A stretch of 64,000 nucleotides of DNA. Origin: Streptomyces sp. SAI-135. Lineage in GTDB: Bacteria > Actinomycetota > Actinomycetes > Streptomycetales > Streptomycetaceae. The stretch is from NCBI RefSeq assembly GCF_029893805.1, contig NZ_JARXYP010000001.1:992001-1056000 (forward strand). The letters run 5' to 3'. The notes beneath the pieces are model-generated. The model made no database searches. It saw only the letters and a program-made list of their open reading frames with translations, and was not told the DNA's origin. Shown here in pieces: positions 25,374 to 34,639 of the stretch; position 1 is the first letter of the stretch; every line of letters begins with the position of its first letter. Both the position numbers and the translations under genes were made by a program.

Positions 25374-26666
25374 TCAGGAGACCGGGAGTCGGGACAGCAC
25401 TGCCAAGCGAGGCCCCAGTCGGCGCACCGCGGCGTGGCCGCGATGGCGGGCCAGGACCCGGGAGAGGCGACGGAGGTCGATCGTCACGGTCGCGGACCGC
25501 ACGGCCACCACCCCATCGAGAAGCTGCGCCGCCAGTGCGCAGGCGTGGTCGATCTCGCCGTGCGACGCATACGCCAGCGCCCGGCGAATGCCGTAGCGCA
25601 CCTGCGTGCGCACCGCATCAGGCGATACCAGCGCGAGTTGACGGTCCAATTCCTCGGCTGCCTTCCGCATCTGGCCGAGATCGAACAGACACCACCCGGT
25701 GATCATGCCGACCGAGTCAGGCAGATGCATGCTGCCGATCACCGGAGCGTCACCCTCGCTTTCCTGGCGGGCCAGCAGGGTCCGGGCACGGTCCAGAGCA
25801 CGCATGCACGCATCACCATCGCCGGCGAGAGCGTGCCCCTGCGCCTCACGCTGCGCGGCAAGCCCCCGAATCCGCGGCGGGAGCGTCCCACTCTGCGCCC
25901 GACGTGCCAGAGCAACGGTCTGCTCGGCATCGTCCTGATACAGCGTGACCAGGGCCCGCCGGACCAGCGCATACCCGGCCAGTGCCCGGTCGCCACCGGC
26001 TGCGGCAAGATCCACTGCACGCTGCGTCCACCACAGCGCCGCCTGCTCATCACCCGTCTCCTGCACCAGCCAGCCGACATACTCGGCGTACCGGGAGCCC
26101 AGCGCCAGCAACTCCTGGCCGGTGCGGGAATCCACGTGCGCGGACAACTCCCGCAAAGTGTGGGTCTGCGCTATCAGTCCGGGCAGCAGGAAGCCGGGCT
26201 CAACGCTCTGGCCGAGCCGACGGTAGTGCGTGAACAGCGACCGGGATGCATCCAGCATGCCCGCGCCCCCACTCGGCGATACACGGCCCTGGCCGCCCGT
26301 GCGCCAGCTCATCAACGAGGCTGCCCCGGCGCTGACGACCTGTCGCCGGCCCACGGGCGTAAATCGGCCCAAGCCATCTGGTGACAGCCGCATCACCCAC
26401 TCCTCCTCGTCGACTTCACATGGAGCCGGTTCTTTCGGCACGTCGGTAACGGGCGGGGCGACCAAAGCGATCAGCGCTCCGCTGGCGTGGAGGGCGGCGT
26501 CGCACAACCGAGCCAGATCGCGGCTGGGCGCTTTAATGCCTCGTTCGACCTTGCTCAACTGCGCCTTGCTGTAGTGCACGACGGTGGATAGCGCTGTGAG
26601 ACTCACCCCGGCGCCCAAGCGCCGCCTCCTCAGTTCTTCGCCGAACTCGCTGGACGGCTGCAGCAC
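25374..26666 (-). CDS. XRE-family regulator with TPR-like helical repeats
   Basis: The GTG at 26666 with GGAGG nine bases upstream gives 430 residues; the frame continues far 5' but is not protein-like there. Residues 5-65 are an XRE helix-turn-helix: EFGEELRRRRLGAGVSLTAL, then VVHYSKAQLSKVERGIKAPS. The remainder is TPR-like, with paired helices such as LLALGSRYAEYVGWLVQETG and AALWWTQRAVDLAAAGGDRA. This layout is common for Streptomyces regulators placed next to effector genes. As first gene of the cluster it may control transcription of the TIR/ATPase genes or act as a sensor. Confidence 0.88.
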   Translation of the reverse strand: MLQPSSEFGEELRRRRLGAGVSLTALSTVVHYSKAQLSKVERGIKAPSRDLARLCDAALHASGALIALVAPPVTDVPKEPAPCEVDEEEWVMRLSPDGLGRFTPVGRRQVVSAGAASLMSWRTGGQGRVSPSGGAGMLDASRSLFTHYRRLGQSVEPGFLLPGLIAQTHTLRELSAHVDSRTGQELLALGSRYAEYVGWLVQETGDEQAALWWTQRAVDLAAAGGDRALAGYALVRRALVTLYQDDAEQTVALARRAQSGTLPPRIRGLAAQREAQGHALAGDGDACMRALDRARTLLARQESEGDAPVIGSMHLPDSVGMITGWCLFDLGQMRKAAEELDRQLALVSPDAVRTQVRYGIRRALAYASHGEIDHACALAAQLLDGVVAVRSATVTIDLRRLSRVLARHRGHAAVRRLGPRLAVLSRLPVS

Positions 26667-27841
26667 GGAAGACCTCCAGGACCGTCCATCCAGGTGCAAG
26701 AGGGGTGCTGCACGAAAGAGTGCGGCATCCGTGACTGGACGGACAAGGCAAATGGCACTGTTTCCCGTTTCCTCTCCGCAGACGGGAGGCACTACTCGCG
26801 ACCAGAGCGCCCCGCCAGACCAAGCACCCCACGACGGGTGAGCGTGCGCAGTTGCTGGACGCTGTCCCGCATGTGAGCCCGAGGTTGCCTTCCTCGTTCC
26901 AGCCGATTTATGGCCCGGCCCTCGCAGAAGGACGGTGGTCCAGCACAACCCGGACTGCAAGCCGCCGGTGTGCTCCTGGCGGCCCTGGCCGCAGATCAGC
27001 TCGGCGGGCGCGTTGGCCCACGCCCGCCGACTCGCCCAACTGGTACCGCGCACGGTGGCGGCGCGCGTATTGCCCGCTGTCCCCGTCCTCAAGGCGTACA
27101 CCGTGCTCATCCGCCGGAGTTCACACGCCGTCGGTCGGTGGAACGGGCGTCGGGGATGCCAGTACTGCGCTGCACCCCGCAGCGGCGGCGGGGCTGGGGG
27201 CAGAACAGCGAATGAGAAGTGCGGTCCCGCGCAACGTGCGAAATGAGCGCGGGACCGCAGGCCGCGGCCGTCCTGTCGAGCCGGGCAAAAGGGACCGTAC
27301 TGCACCCGACGCCGGTACCTCGCGCGGCACTCCGAAGAGGGCAACGCCCGGCTGGGCATCGGCAGCAGTGCAGTGTGCCGGGGGCGTGTAACCGAAGGGC
27401 GGTGTGCGCCCTGTCGGCGCCTCGGCGTTCAGCCTCGGGCACGAGATGAAGGGCGGGTCTTGGAGAGAGCGGCGCAGTGTGCTGGGTGCTGCGCTGACGG
27501 TGCGGCCGACGACGGCGTGGGCCGCCGAGCGGCGGTGGTGGCGAACCCTGCTCTCACCTCGGCCCGCGCACTGTTCGCGGCCGGTTCCTACGACCGGCTC
27601 GGCCGGCCGCTGGAGCGCCTCTGGTGTGGCGTCGGGCACGAGGTGCGGACGCGTCCGGCGGGAGCCGCCCAGGCGGTGGGCGCTCGCCTTTCAGCTGGAC
27701 GTCAAGTGGTTCTGCACCGGGGCTGCCGGCGCAATGGAGGGCCCTGGTCGCAGAGGCTGCCCTACGCGAAGCTTCGGTACGCGAAGATCAACATGGGTCA
27801 TCCACTGGTACACCGCGTCGAAGTCGCCGACCTTTGAAGCA
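26667..27841. other. 1.2-kb stretch without an intact gene
   Basis: Open frames on both strands are arginine- or proline-rich shadows without starts or family features. A 13-bp hairpin lies at 27220-27259. The promoter of the regulator/TIR operon should lie just right of 26666, but I cannot assign -10/-35 boxes. Confidence 0.4.
27220..27259. terminator. Hairpin with GC-rich arms
   Basis: Arms TGCGGTCCCGCGC and GCGCGGGACCGCA are perfectly complementary over 13 bp with a 14-base loop. There is no intact gene directly beside it. Confidence 0.5.
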
Positions 27842-28046
27842 CAGATGCATGAACCAGAGCCGGTTCGCCTTGCCGTTGGCGCCCTCGCCAAGGACGCCGG
27901 CTATGGCTTCCTGGGCGACAACTACCTGCTCATCGCGGGCGAAGTCACTCCGGAGGCGGCACTCGGCACGAGGGTCGCGTATTTTCCACGAGCCCGACGG
28001 CACCAACCTGGAGATCATCGAACCCAGGGGCGAGTTGGCCAACTGA
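27842..28046 (+). pseudogene. VOC (glyoxalase-fold) gene remnant
   Basis: One frame gives PVRLAVGALAKDAGYGFLGD, then NYLLIAGEVTPEAALGTRVA. After an extra T near 27985 the next frame continues FHEPDGTNLEIIEPRGELAN to the stop at 28046. The ending F-H-E-P-D-G-T-N-L-E-I-I-E is the metal-site strand of the vicinal-oxygen-chelate family. The 5' half is missing or unrecognisable. Confidence 0.45.
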
Positions 28047-28336
28047 TCCTGCGGGGGCTGGTGTCATCAGGATCAGGGGTGGGACGCACTCTGCTTCGGG
28101 ATGCGGATCACCCTTGACACTCCCTGTGTCCTCGACTGTGTGGACGAGGGGCGCGAGCTGTGGGCCTCGCGTAGGGCTGCGTCGTTGGTGGGGGTGGCCT
28201 GATCGCAAGATACCGCAGGGGCGACGACGTCGATCCGCATCCAGGAGGATGTTGGGGTACCAGGTATCAGTTCCCGCGTAAGCAGGCCTTGTCGACGACT
28301 TCTGCTTGGTCGTCGCGGCGCCGCCAACGTCCGTCG

Positions 28337-28834
28337 TCAGTCCGAGACGGGCATGACTAGCGTCCTCACAAAGTCGACGGCGCCTTCGCGCCGGTAGAAG
28401 CGAACGGCGCCCTCGTTGCCCGCGATGACGGAGATTTTCATGATCTGGATGCCCAACGCCGCGAGACGCTCGCGCGCGGTGCCGAGGAGAGCCTGCCCAA
28501 CCCCGGTGCCGCGAGCCTCATCATCGACCACGAGGGTTTCCAACACCCCGACCTGGTCTCCCCACTCCCACGATCCGGGGGCGTGGACGACGCGCACGAC
28601 CGCATAGCCAGCTATGAAATCCCCGTCGTGGGCGACCAGCACCGATGTGAGCGGTTCTCGCAGCCATTCGAGATATTGCCCACGACGCAGCCGCCATGAC
28701 TCCTCGGGCGGGCGAACCGCGCCCAGACTCGTCAGGTGTCCCGCTGCCCGGTCGTGATGGACCAGCAACTGCTTCCAGAGGCGTTCCAAGCGGTCGACGT
28801 CCGAGGACGCCAGAACATCGATTACGGGATGCAT
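28337..28834 (-). CDS. GNAT-family N-acetyltransferase
   Basis: A 165-residue acetyltransferase. The acetyl-CoA site is VGVLETLVVDDEARGTGVGQ, then ALLGTARERLAALG (about 96-130), with the R-G-x-G-V-G-x-A variant of motif A. The end carries NEGAVRFYRREGAVDF, the usual N-x-x-A-x-x-F-Y motif B. There is no signal peptide. It starts at the ATG at 28834. Its substrate is unknown and it stands alone on the minus strand. Confidence 0.92.
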   Translation of the reverse strand: MHPVIDVLASSDVDRLERLWKQLLVHHDRAAGHLTSLGAVRPPEESWRLRRGQYLEWLREPLTSVLVAHDGDFIAGYAVVRVVHAPGSWEWGDQVGVLETLVVDDEARGTGVGQALLGTARERLAALGIQIMKISVIAGNEGAVRFYRREGAVDFVRTLVMPVSD

Positions 28835-29390
28835 GCCAGGCAGCGTAACTATCGCAAGTTTCCCTGGGCGAGACCGATGCGCTGGGACGCGCTCCGGTCA
28901 CGGTACCCGCCGCTGGCGCAGCGCAAGGAGCTGCGCACCGCGCGCTGCCTGACCTGGATGCGCAGACAGCAGTCCTGCAGGTGTGATTGGCGATCGTCAG
29001 CGGCTGGGGTCCGGAAAGTCCGAGCTACGGCTGCCGGAGCACGATGCTTGCGCGTGGATGGTCTCAAAGCGGTCGACGCCTTCGTTCTAACGCTCGCCTG
29101 CGAGCTCGGTCTGATTGAAGCCGCGGCGTACAAGGCGAAGACTGCATGTGCTCGTCTGGCACGCTGACCTCGTGGGGGGACAACTCGACACGAGCAGAGC
29201 AGATAACGCAATTGACGAGATGTACGAGCGTCTCTCTGCTCGCGTGCGAGAGCTGTACGCGCAGCCGCCCTAGACACTGCGCCGCTGCGGGATCAGCCAT
29301 CCAGGATCGGCTTTGCTGAAGCCTCAGACGTCGTTCTGTGGTCGCTCAGACCGCCAATCGCGTGGACGGGTGCGAGCGTAGAGCCGGATC
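28835..29390. other. Intergenic stretch with one possible short ORF
   Basis: A GTG at 29172 opens 33 codons (VGGQLDTSRADNAIDEMYER, then LSARVRELYAQPP), ending at 29273. It is amphipathic and helix-like but unsupported otherwise. The rest shows no gene. Confidence 0.3.
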
Positions 29391-29590
29391 ATGGCTGATC
29401 AGGTTGTCCGGAATCGGACGTGGTCGGCCGAGCGCACCGAGCTGATTCGTGAGCTGTGGGCCGACGGCCAGGGCATGTCGTATCGGCAGATACGGAAGCT
29501 CTGGGGTTCAAGCCGTCCACGGTCCAGGACGTCTTCCGTGGCTACAGGGGGTCTGGGACTGTGCGGCCGAAGAAGCCGGATGTGGAGTAG
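29391..29590 (+). pseudogene. Frameshifted small helix-turn-helix gene
   Basis: The ATG at 29391 gives MADQVVRNRTWSAERTELIR, then ELWADGQGMSYRQIRKL. One base is missing near 29500. The next frame continues LGFKPSTVQDVFRGYRGSGT, then VRPKKPDVE, to a stop at 29590. The joined protein of about 66 residues has a single HTH (SYRQIRKLLGFKPSTVQDVF), as in resolvase or transposase DNA-binding domains. Confidence 0.55.
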
Positions 29591-29632
29591 GCGATGAATG
29601 TCGCGCCGCCCCGGGGTGGGGCAGCGACGCCG

Positions 29633-29950
29633 TCAGGAGTTGTCGCGTGAGGGTCGACGGAGGGGCAGTGCGGCGAGGACTACTTGCGCGAGACCGCTCA
29701 GAGTGCCGATTGCGGCCAAGATCAGGCCGATGCGATCGCCGTCGGCTCCTCCGAGGCCGGTGACCAGGAAGACGATTCCGAGAACGATAAGGGCGAAGGC
29801 TACGACGAGCACGCCGCACCCGAGCAGCATGGCGGACGGTAACGCTACGGTTTCGCCGAGCCTGCGTGTGGTGTACGTCAGGTGAAGGCCGTCGGCGAGC
29901 GGGTTCCCGGGAGGCGGGGTGGACGGGTCGGGCGGGGGGTCGTCGGCCAT
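29633..29950 (-). CDS. Small two-helix membrane protein
   Basis: A 105-residue protein with a Pro-rich cytoplasmic N-terminus (MADDPPPDPSTPPPGNPLAD), a first helix LLGCGVLVVAFALIVLGIVF and a second IGLILAAIGTLSGLAQVVLA, ending in a basic tail LRRPSRDNS. It begins at the ATG at 29950. Such proteins are common and uncharacterised in Streptomyces. No operon partner is visible. Confidence 0.7.
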   Translation of the reverse strand: MADDPPPDPSTPPPGNPLADGLHLTYTTRRLGETVALPSAMLLGCGVLVVAFALIVLGIVFLVTGLGGADGDRIGLILAAIGTLSGLAQVVLAALPLRRPSRDNS

Positions 29951-30169
29951 CGACAGCTCCAGGTTCGGCGCGGCAGGGGAAACAAGGGTCTCGGTGGAGG
30001 GTGGAGGCGGTAAAGACCGCCACTAATATCGAACGTGGTTTTCCCTCGGGTCCCCCGCGCCTCCGCGCGATCCTGGCGCACCTCGACAAGCAGGTCACCG
30101 ACCACGAGGTTGTCGGGATCTATCTCCGGCCCTAGCGCGACGCAGTCGCGAAGCGCTCGCCCAAGCTGA

Positions 30170-30458
30170 GGGGCAGGCCCCGGCTCGTCGCCGCGGCGGC
30201 CACCTGCCGAGGGGTGCCGCGCCCCTGCGTTTCATAGGCATCGCGCACGCACCGTCCCGGCCGCGGTTCGTCGTCCAGCAGAAGCGCACCCCGAACGGGC
30301 CTGAGTCGTCGATCATCCACCTTGGCGACTGCTTGATGATCGAGGGGACTTTTCACCCGATCGCCGAGCACGACGCCCGCGTGGCGCTCACCGACTCGAC
30401 CATCGAACCTGGGGTCTTCTGGACGACGTTGGCGGCGCCTGCCATCTTGCCCTCATGA
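30170..30458 (+). pseudogene. DUF6233-like remnant
   Basis: One frame reads RFVVQQKRTPNGPESSIIHL, then GDCLMIEGTFHPIAEHDARV and ALTDSTIEPGVFW, with the stop at 30458. The order (basic strand, I-H-x-GDC, then an A-R-x-A-L-T segment) recalls the Streptomyces DUF6233 family, but the typical C-terminal cysteines are gone and there is no start. Family call from memory. Confidence 0.35.
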
Positions 30459-30913
30459 TGCCGCGGGGAACTGATCACGAGACCTTGGCCCTAGCTCTTG
30501 ACCACGCCTGGCGCTGGTCTGAGAACCGCAGAGGCCGGGCTTACCAGGTACTCAACGCGCTGCTGGTCTGCCTTGCAGTCATGGCTACCGCCTACGCGGC
30601 AGCTTTGAACGCCGAAATGCCTGGCGCAGCGGGAGTGATCAGCTTGCTGGCCGGCGTCATCCTCGTCGCAGCGTATTCAGAGAGCATGCGGCTTCGGGGC
30701 TCGGCGCTCTTGGCTGAAGAAGCGATCAAGAGGATTCAAAACCACTTGGCCATGACACTCGACATCGAGGCGCTGCGCCTGATCGAACGCGAACAAGCTC
30801 TCCACGAGCCGCCGAGACTCCGTTGGATGTATCCGGTTTCCAGGGTGCTGGTGTGCCTGGGTGTGCTCGTTTGCCTCGGCGGCGCCGTCTACACCTGGAT
30901 AGCGATCCCTTGA
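30455..30913 (+). CDS. Membrane protein, 152 aa
   Basis: It starts MMPRGTDHETLALALDHAWR and then has helices at about 33-52 (LNALLVCLAVMATAYAAALN), 57-77 (AAGVISLLAGVILVAAYSES) and 130-148 (RVLVCLGVLVCLGGAVYTWI). Between the helices lies a charged amphipathic segment (ALLAEEAIKRIQNHLAMTLD). The overall plan (charged N-terminus, two helices, cytoplasmic helix, helix) resembles SLATT-like small membrane proteins linked to conflict systems, but I cannot confirm this. The start overlaps the stop of the dead gene upstream. Confidence 0.65.
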   Translation: MMPRGTDHETLALALDHAWRWSENRRGRAYQVLNALLVCLAVMATAYAAALNAEMPGAAGVISLLAGVILVAAYSESMRLRGSALLAEEAIKRIQNHLAMTLDIEALRLIEREQALHEPPRLRWMYPVSRVLVCLGVLVCLGGAVYTWIAIP

Positions 30914-31226
30914 TGGAGCGTGGAGACCACCTTGGGTGAGGCGCTGGAGAAACCAACCGAACCTGCGCTTTCAGCTTGGGAATCTGCGGTTATTTGGGGC
31001 CGTTTGGGTGCCGACCTGGGCGAACGGCTTACATACGGCTTCGTCGGGGGCGCCTGCTCTTACCGTGGTTCCCCGCTGTTCCCCGCTCGAGCTGGTGCGG
31101 TTGTGGTGCAGAGTCTTGCGATGCTCAGCGATCGCGACGGATAAGTGTGAGGTGGTCTCGTGGGACTGTGGTGCGCGCCTGGGGGCTCGGTGGCAGCCGG
31201 AGCGACGACGCGAACGATCATCCCAG

Positions 31227-31640
31227 TCAGTACGGCTCGAAGCTTGGGACCGGGGGACTGATGTCGTCGGCTTCGTCCATGACCTGCAACCGGTTCATGA
31301 ACGCGATGACGAAGTCGGAGAACGATCCATCGAAGACTTCGCAGCCTTCCTCATGGGCCATGGTCACGATCTTTCAGCTGTCGGCGTGGTGGCCGCACGG
31401 GAGGAAGAAGTGCTCGTCACCGCCGTAGTCATAGCCCCACGAGATGAGACCGCCGGGCTGTGTGTGGACGGGTATGGGAAGCCGGTGGGATGTTGAGACC
31501 GTGCCTTGGCTCAGGTGGCGTGGATCTTGTGCATGCGATCCAGGAGCGGAGTGCGCCCTTGTGGGTGGAAGACGACGAGTTCGTCGGCGATGACTCAGGG
31601 GCCGAAGGAGTTCAGGAAGATCTTGAAGTCACTGGGCAGA
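31227..31640 (-). pseudogene. SMI1/KNR4-family gene with three in-frame stops
   Basis: Read leftwards: LPSDFKIFLNSFGP, stop, VIADELVVFHPQGRTPLLDR, MHKIHAT, stop, AKARSQHPTGF, a frameshift, then GGLISWGYDYGGDEHFFLPC, GHHADS, stop, KIVTMAHEEGCEVFDGSFSD and FVIAFMNRLQ, ending at 31227. This is the C-terminal two thirds of an SMI1/KNR4 protein. All three internal stops are TGA and at least two sit where tryptophan is expected. It cannot be translated conventionally. Confidence 0.65.
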
Positions 31641-31937
31641 CACGGCCTAGAAGGGGCGGCCAGTCTGTGCTCTCAAGCACGGCGCATGCTTTCCAACTGT
31701 GGTGGTGGGGAGAGGGCATGCATGCAGTCGCGTTCACCTTGGTGCACGCGTGGCCGGCCGCCATTGCGGAGGCAGCTTCAGGTGTCTCCTGAACGTCCGT
31801 GACGACCCGAGTAGGACGGCCGTATGCCATTCCAACCCTTCTCGCTTGCGTGGTGGGATGTAAGAAGGGCGGGGGAGGCCTGGCTGGCCAAATAGGCATA
31901 CTTGTCCGTCTTCTTGGCGGGTACCGACACTTTCGGC

Positions 31938-32690
31938 ATGGTGTATCGGTGCCGTGCGCAGACCGACGACGGGACGTTGTGCAAGAACCGAGTGACGGGT
32001 CCAGACATGCGATGTCACCACCATCGCGGTCGGCCGGCCGGCCGCGTGCCCACGCCCCGTAAACGACCTGCGAAACGGGCCCAACCCCGGGGTCGAGCAT
32101 CGCGGCGTTCGGCGACGCCCAGGGCCACCACACGGTCCCAACGACGCCCACAGCCTCCGACGCAAGCCACTCGGGAGCGTCAGAGGGCGGAGGAGGCCGC
32201 ACGGTTATGCCTGGACGTCATTGAACATGGTGGCACTGCGGTCATCGCTGAGCGTGCGTCGGCCTACGTCTCGGACGAGACGTGGAAAGCGCTCGTGAAG
32301 CACCATCGCCGAAGAGGCTGCGATGACCTCGCCCAGTTGGCTCGCAGCATCCTCAAAGGCAAGGAGCAGTTGCATGAGGTCGTGGGCCGCGCGGCAGGGG
32401 GCCTCTTCGGCTTGTTGGGGCGACCCAGGATCGAGCGCGTCTTTGCGCAAGAGTTGGCCCGGAGGATCCCGTTGCCGGTTGATGCGAAGCTTTCCGCAGC
32501 TGCGCGGGGCTTGCAGATCGCCGGTATCTACATCTGTATCGTCGGCACCAGGGACCTAGCCGACTGCGCCTGCCTGCGAGACGTACTCAAAGTTGAAGGA
32601 AAGGAACGCCTACGGCGTCTGATACAGGGTGCGATGGAGGACTGGCAGGGGCTTCCTCGCAGCATGCGCGATGTAGTAACCGAGTTATGA
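31938..32690 (+). CDS. Hypothetical protein with N-terminal zinc-knuckle-like motif
   Basis: About 250 residues from the ATG at 31938 (MVYRCRAQTDDGTLCKNRVT, then GPDMRCHHHRGRP). The spacing of three cysteines and a histidine cluster is like small DNA-binding zinc knuckles. A very basic, Pro/Arg/Thr-rich linker follows (about 30-80), then a helical domain (EEAARLCLDVIEHGGTAVIA, LAQLARSILKGKEQLHEVVG) and two hydrophobic segments around AAGGLFGLLG and GLQIAGIYICIVG. I do not recognise the family. It might be a plasmid-type nucleic-acid-binding protein. Confidence 0.6.
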   Translation: MVYRCRAQTDDGTLCKNRVTGPDMRCHHHRGRPAGRVPTPRKRPAKRAQPRGRASRRSATPRATTRSQRRPQPPTQATRERQRAEEAARLCLDVIEHGGTAVIAERASAYVSDETWKALVKHHRRRGCDDLAQLARSILKGKEQLHEVVGRAAGGLFGLLGRPRIERVFAQELARRIPLPVDAKLSAAARGLQIAGIYICIVGTRDLADCACLRDVLKVEGKERLRRLIQGAMEDWQGLPRSMRDVVTEL

Positions 32691-32902
32691 GAGTTTCGCT
32701 GCGGGGAGTGGCATCGCCGCAAAGCTGCCCCTGAGCTTGGGAAGTTTGAGCCCTTTGGCGGCGGCTGCTCCGCTGGCTTGCGGCCGACCTTGAACGGTGC
32801 GCAGGCCGCCGCCGACTTTTTCCCCGCTGTTCCCCGTGGCTTTCCGCAGGATCTGGTACACATTCGACACGCCTGACCACTTCGGGCTGAGAGTCTGAAC
32901 CC

Positions 32903-33373
32903 GTGACTGATGACGAGGTTGTCGAGGCGTTGCGGACTGTAGCGCGGGCGGAGGTGTTGCCACCGCCTGCAACACCGGAGGCTGTCGCCGCGGCGGAGCA
33001 GGTCATCGGGTTCCCGCTGCCTCCTCTCCTGCGGCGCTTGTATGTCGAGGTCGCCAACGGGGGATTCGGCCCGAACGAAGGAATCCTTGGGGTGAGCGGT
33101 GCGGCCGCGCAGGGCGACTTTGCAGACATCGCCGAGTTGTACCGGGACGGGCCGGATCCGTCCGGCCGCATCCCGGCCGGCTTGGTGCTGATCTACGACT
33201 GGGGCTGCTCCATCTGGTCGCTGGTCGACTTCCGCGATCCTGCGGGCGCCATGTGGTGCAACCATGAAGGCGAGTACTGGCCCCAGGGCGTGAACCTCGC
33301 GGAATGGCTGACGGGCACGCAGGTAGGAACCCTGACGGTGGAAAAACTGCTGGAGAGCCAGCCCACTTCGTAG
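32903..33373 (+). CDS. SMI1/KNR4-family protein
   Basis: A 156-residue protein from the GTG at 32903. Typical features: ATPEAVAAAEQVIGFPLPPL then LRRLYVEVANGGFGPNEGIL (about 23-62), YDWGCSIWSLVDFRDP in the centre and MWCNHEGEYWPQGVNLAEWL near the end. SUKH proteins often act as immunity proteins to polymorphic toxins. No toxin gene is adjacent, so it may be an orphan immunity gene. Confidence 0.9.
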   Translation: MTDDEVVEALRTVARAEVLPPPATPEAVAAAEQVIGFPLPPLLRRLYVEVANGGFGPNEGILGVSGAAAQGDFADIAELYRDGPDPSGRIPAGLVLIYDWGCSIWSLVDFRDPAGAMWCNHEGEYWPQGVNLAEWLTGTQVGTLTVEKLLESQPTS

Positions 33374-33410
33374 ACCAGCTGCCCCACTGCCCTGAGCCGG
33401 TACTTCTCTC

Positions 33411-33453
33411 TCGGGATTGCGGGGCTTGAACCCACGACCTCATCGTCCCGAAG
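33411..33453 (-). other. 3' fragment of a tRNA (possible att site)
   Basis: On the minus strand, CTTCGGGACGATGAGGTCGT then GGGTTCAAGCCCCGCAATCC ends in CGA. The T arm (GTGGG, loop TTCAAGC, CCCGC) and the acceptor 3' strand (AATCCCG plus A) fold as in a tRNA, most like a proline tRNA. The 5' half (acceptor CGGGATT and D arm) is absent. Such 3' duplications are left by integrases that insert into tRNA genes. Confidence 0.6.
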
Positions 33454-33561
33454 CAACTTGGGTGAGGCACCCTCTTCGGCAGGGGTGTCCGCCACCTGCG
33501 CTGATCGTTCGTGCACGTTCGCGGTTGTCCGCTGGTGGCCGTCGGCGTTGTCACGCAGTTA

Positions 33562-34596
33562 CGAGTTGGTGCGTGATAGCGGGTGAGGCGTGTTTGGCCT
33601 GGTCGTGGACTGTGTTCAGGTCATGCTGGTGCGGTCGGAGACGAGGCCGGCGATGGCGCGGTAGGTGTCGGGCAGACGGTCGCGGCGGTGGGTCCAGCGC
33701 GTCAGTTGTTTCCAGCGTTTGTGGTCGGCGAGGGCGTGTTCGACGGTGATGCGGTCGGAGGAGTGCCCGGCCGGTCGCGTTCCCACTGTTCGACCCTGCT
33801 GGGCAGTGCTCCGGGCCGGGGTTTTCTGGGTGGTGTGATGGCCTGCCCGCGGTGGTCGCGGCTCAGGCCGAGGCAACCGTCGTCCAGGAGGACCTCGACG
33901 TCGGCGAAGTGCTGGAAGCAGACGGCGATGCCCTCGTTGCGGGCGGCCGTGGCGTCGTGCATACGTCCAGGCCGCAGGGCATCGGTCCATAACGTGCGGC
34001 CACACCAGTCCGCGATCACGGTGGCCTTCATCGTGTTCTGCTTCTTCTTGCCGGAGACGAACGCGCGCCGGCCACCACGTCCGGCCAGCGGCCGGCGGAC
34101 CTGGATCTCGGTGGCGTCCAGGCGCAACTCGATGCCCTCGGCCTGAGCGTAGGCGAACACATCCGGCAGCGTCCGCAGACGCAGGCCAGGGCGGTCGGGG
34201 ACCGCGCATCCCCGCTCAGCCAGGAGTCGACGTATCTCTCCGATCGCGCTGGTGATGGTGGAGCGGTCGACGCCGAACAGCAGGCCCAGCACCGAGTGCG
34301 GCAGGTCGTGCCGCAGATGGATCAGTGTGGCCACCAACCGGTCGGCGAACACCAGCTGATGGCGGGCGCCGGCACCCGCGGCCCGCTTCCGGACTCCACC
34401 GCGTGCAGCATGACGGCGGCCCTCGAGGCCGGCCTGCCACGGAGTCGCCAACTCCTCAACCAGGCGGGCTATATGACGCCGAGAGACTCCCGTGAACAGC
34501 CGATGCGCCAGCACCGCCCGATCGACCATGATCGCCACAGTCGGATCATGCCACCCGCCAGGCGCGACGCCTCACCCGCTATCACGCACCAACTCG
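33562..34596 (-). mobile_element. IS5-family insertion sequence with perfect inverted repeats
   Basis: The left end CGAGTTGGTGCGTGATAGCG (continuing GGTGAGGCG) is matched exactly by the inverted right end at 34568-34596. The flanking TTA at 33559-33561 and 34597-34599 is the 3-bp target duplication. Length is about 1,035 bp. It holds a single, frameshifted transposase gene. Confidence 0.85.
33616..34538 (-). pseudogene. IS5-family transposase (DDE_Tnp_4 type), frameshifted
   Basis: The GTG at 34538 starts MAIMVDRAVLAHRLFTGVSR, followed by an HTH (HSVLGLLFGVDRSTITSAIG) and the DDE core: RLDATEIQVRRPLAG, KNTMKATVIADWCG-like sequence and LLDDGCLGLSRDHRG. Near 33775 the frame shifts; the true C-terminus SSDRITVEHALADHKRWKQL, then TRWTHRRDRLPDTYRAIAGL, lies in the next frame and ends at 33616. 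The catalytic glutamate (VEHALA) is therefore out of frame. The element's ends are intact, so it could be moved in trans. Confidence 0.85.
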
Positions 34597-34639
34597 TTAG
34601 CAGGTCGCGGCCAGCGGCACAGCTCGGTGGAAGGGATGG

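Noticed and set aside
26667..27359. 5' extension of the XRE regulator frame
   Set aside because: The sequence is not protein-like and a GTG with GGAGG at 26666 fits the usual start of the family.
31227..31640. Stop-codon recoding (TGA as Trp)
   Set aside because: A TGG codon and a frameshift are also present in the same remnant, and neighbouring intact genes use TGA as a stop, so decay is the simpler reading.
33411..33453. Complete tRNA gene
   Set aside because: Only the T arm and 3' acceptor strand are present; no D arm or matching 5' acceptor strand is found on either side.
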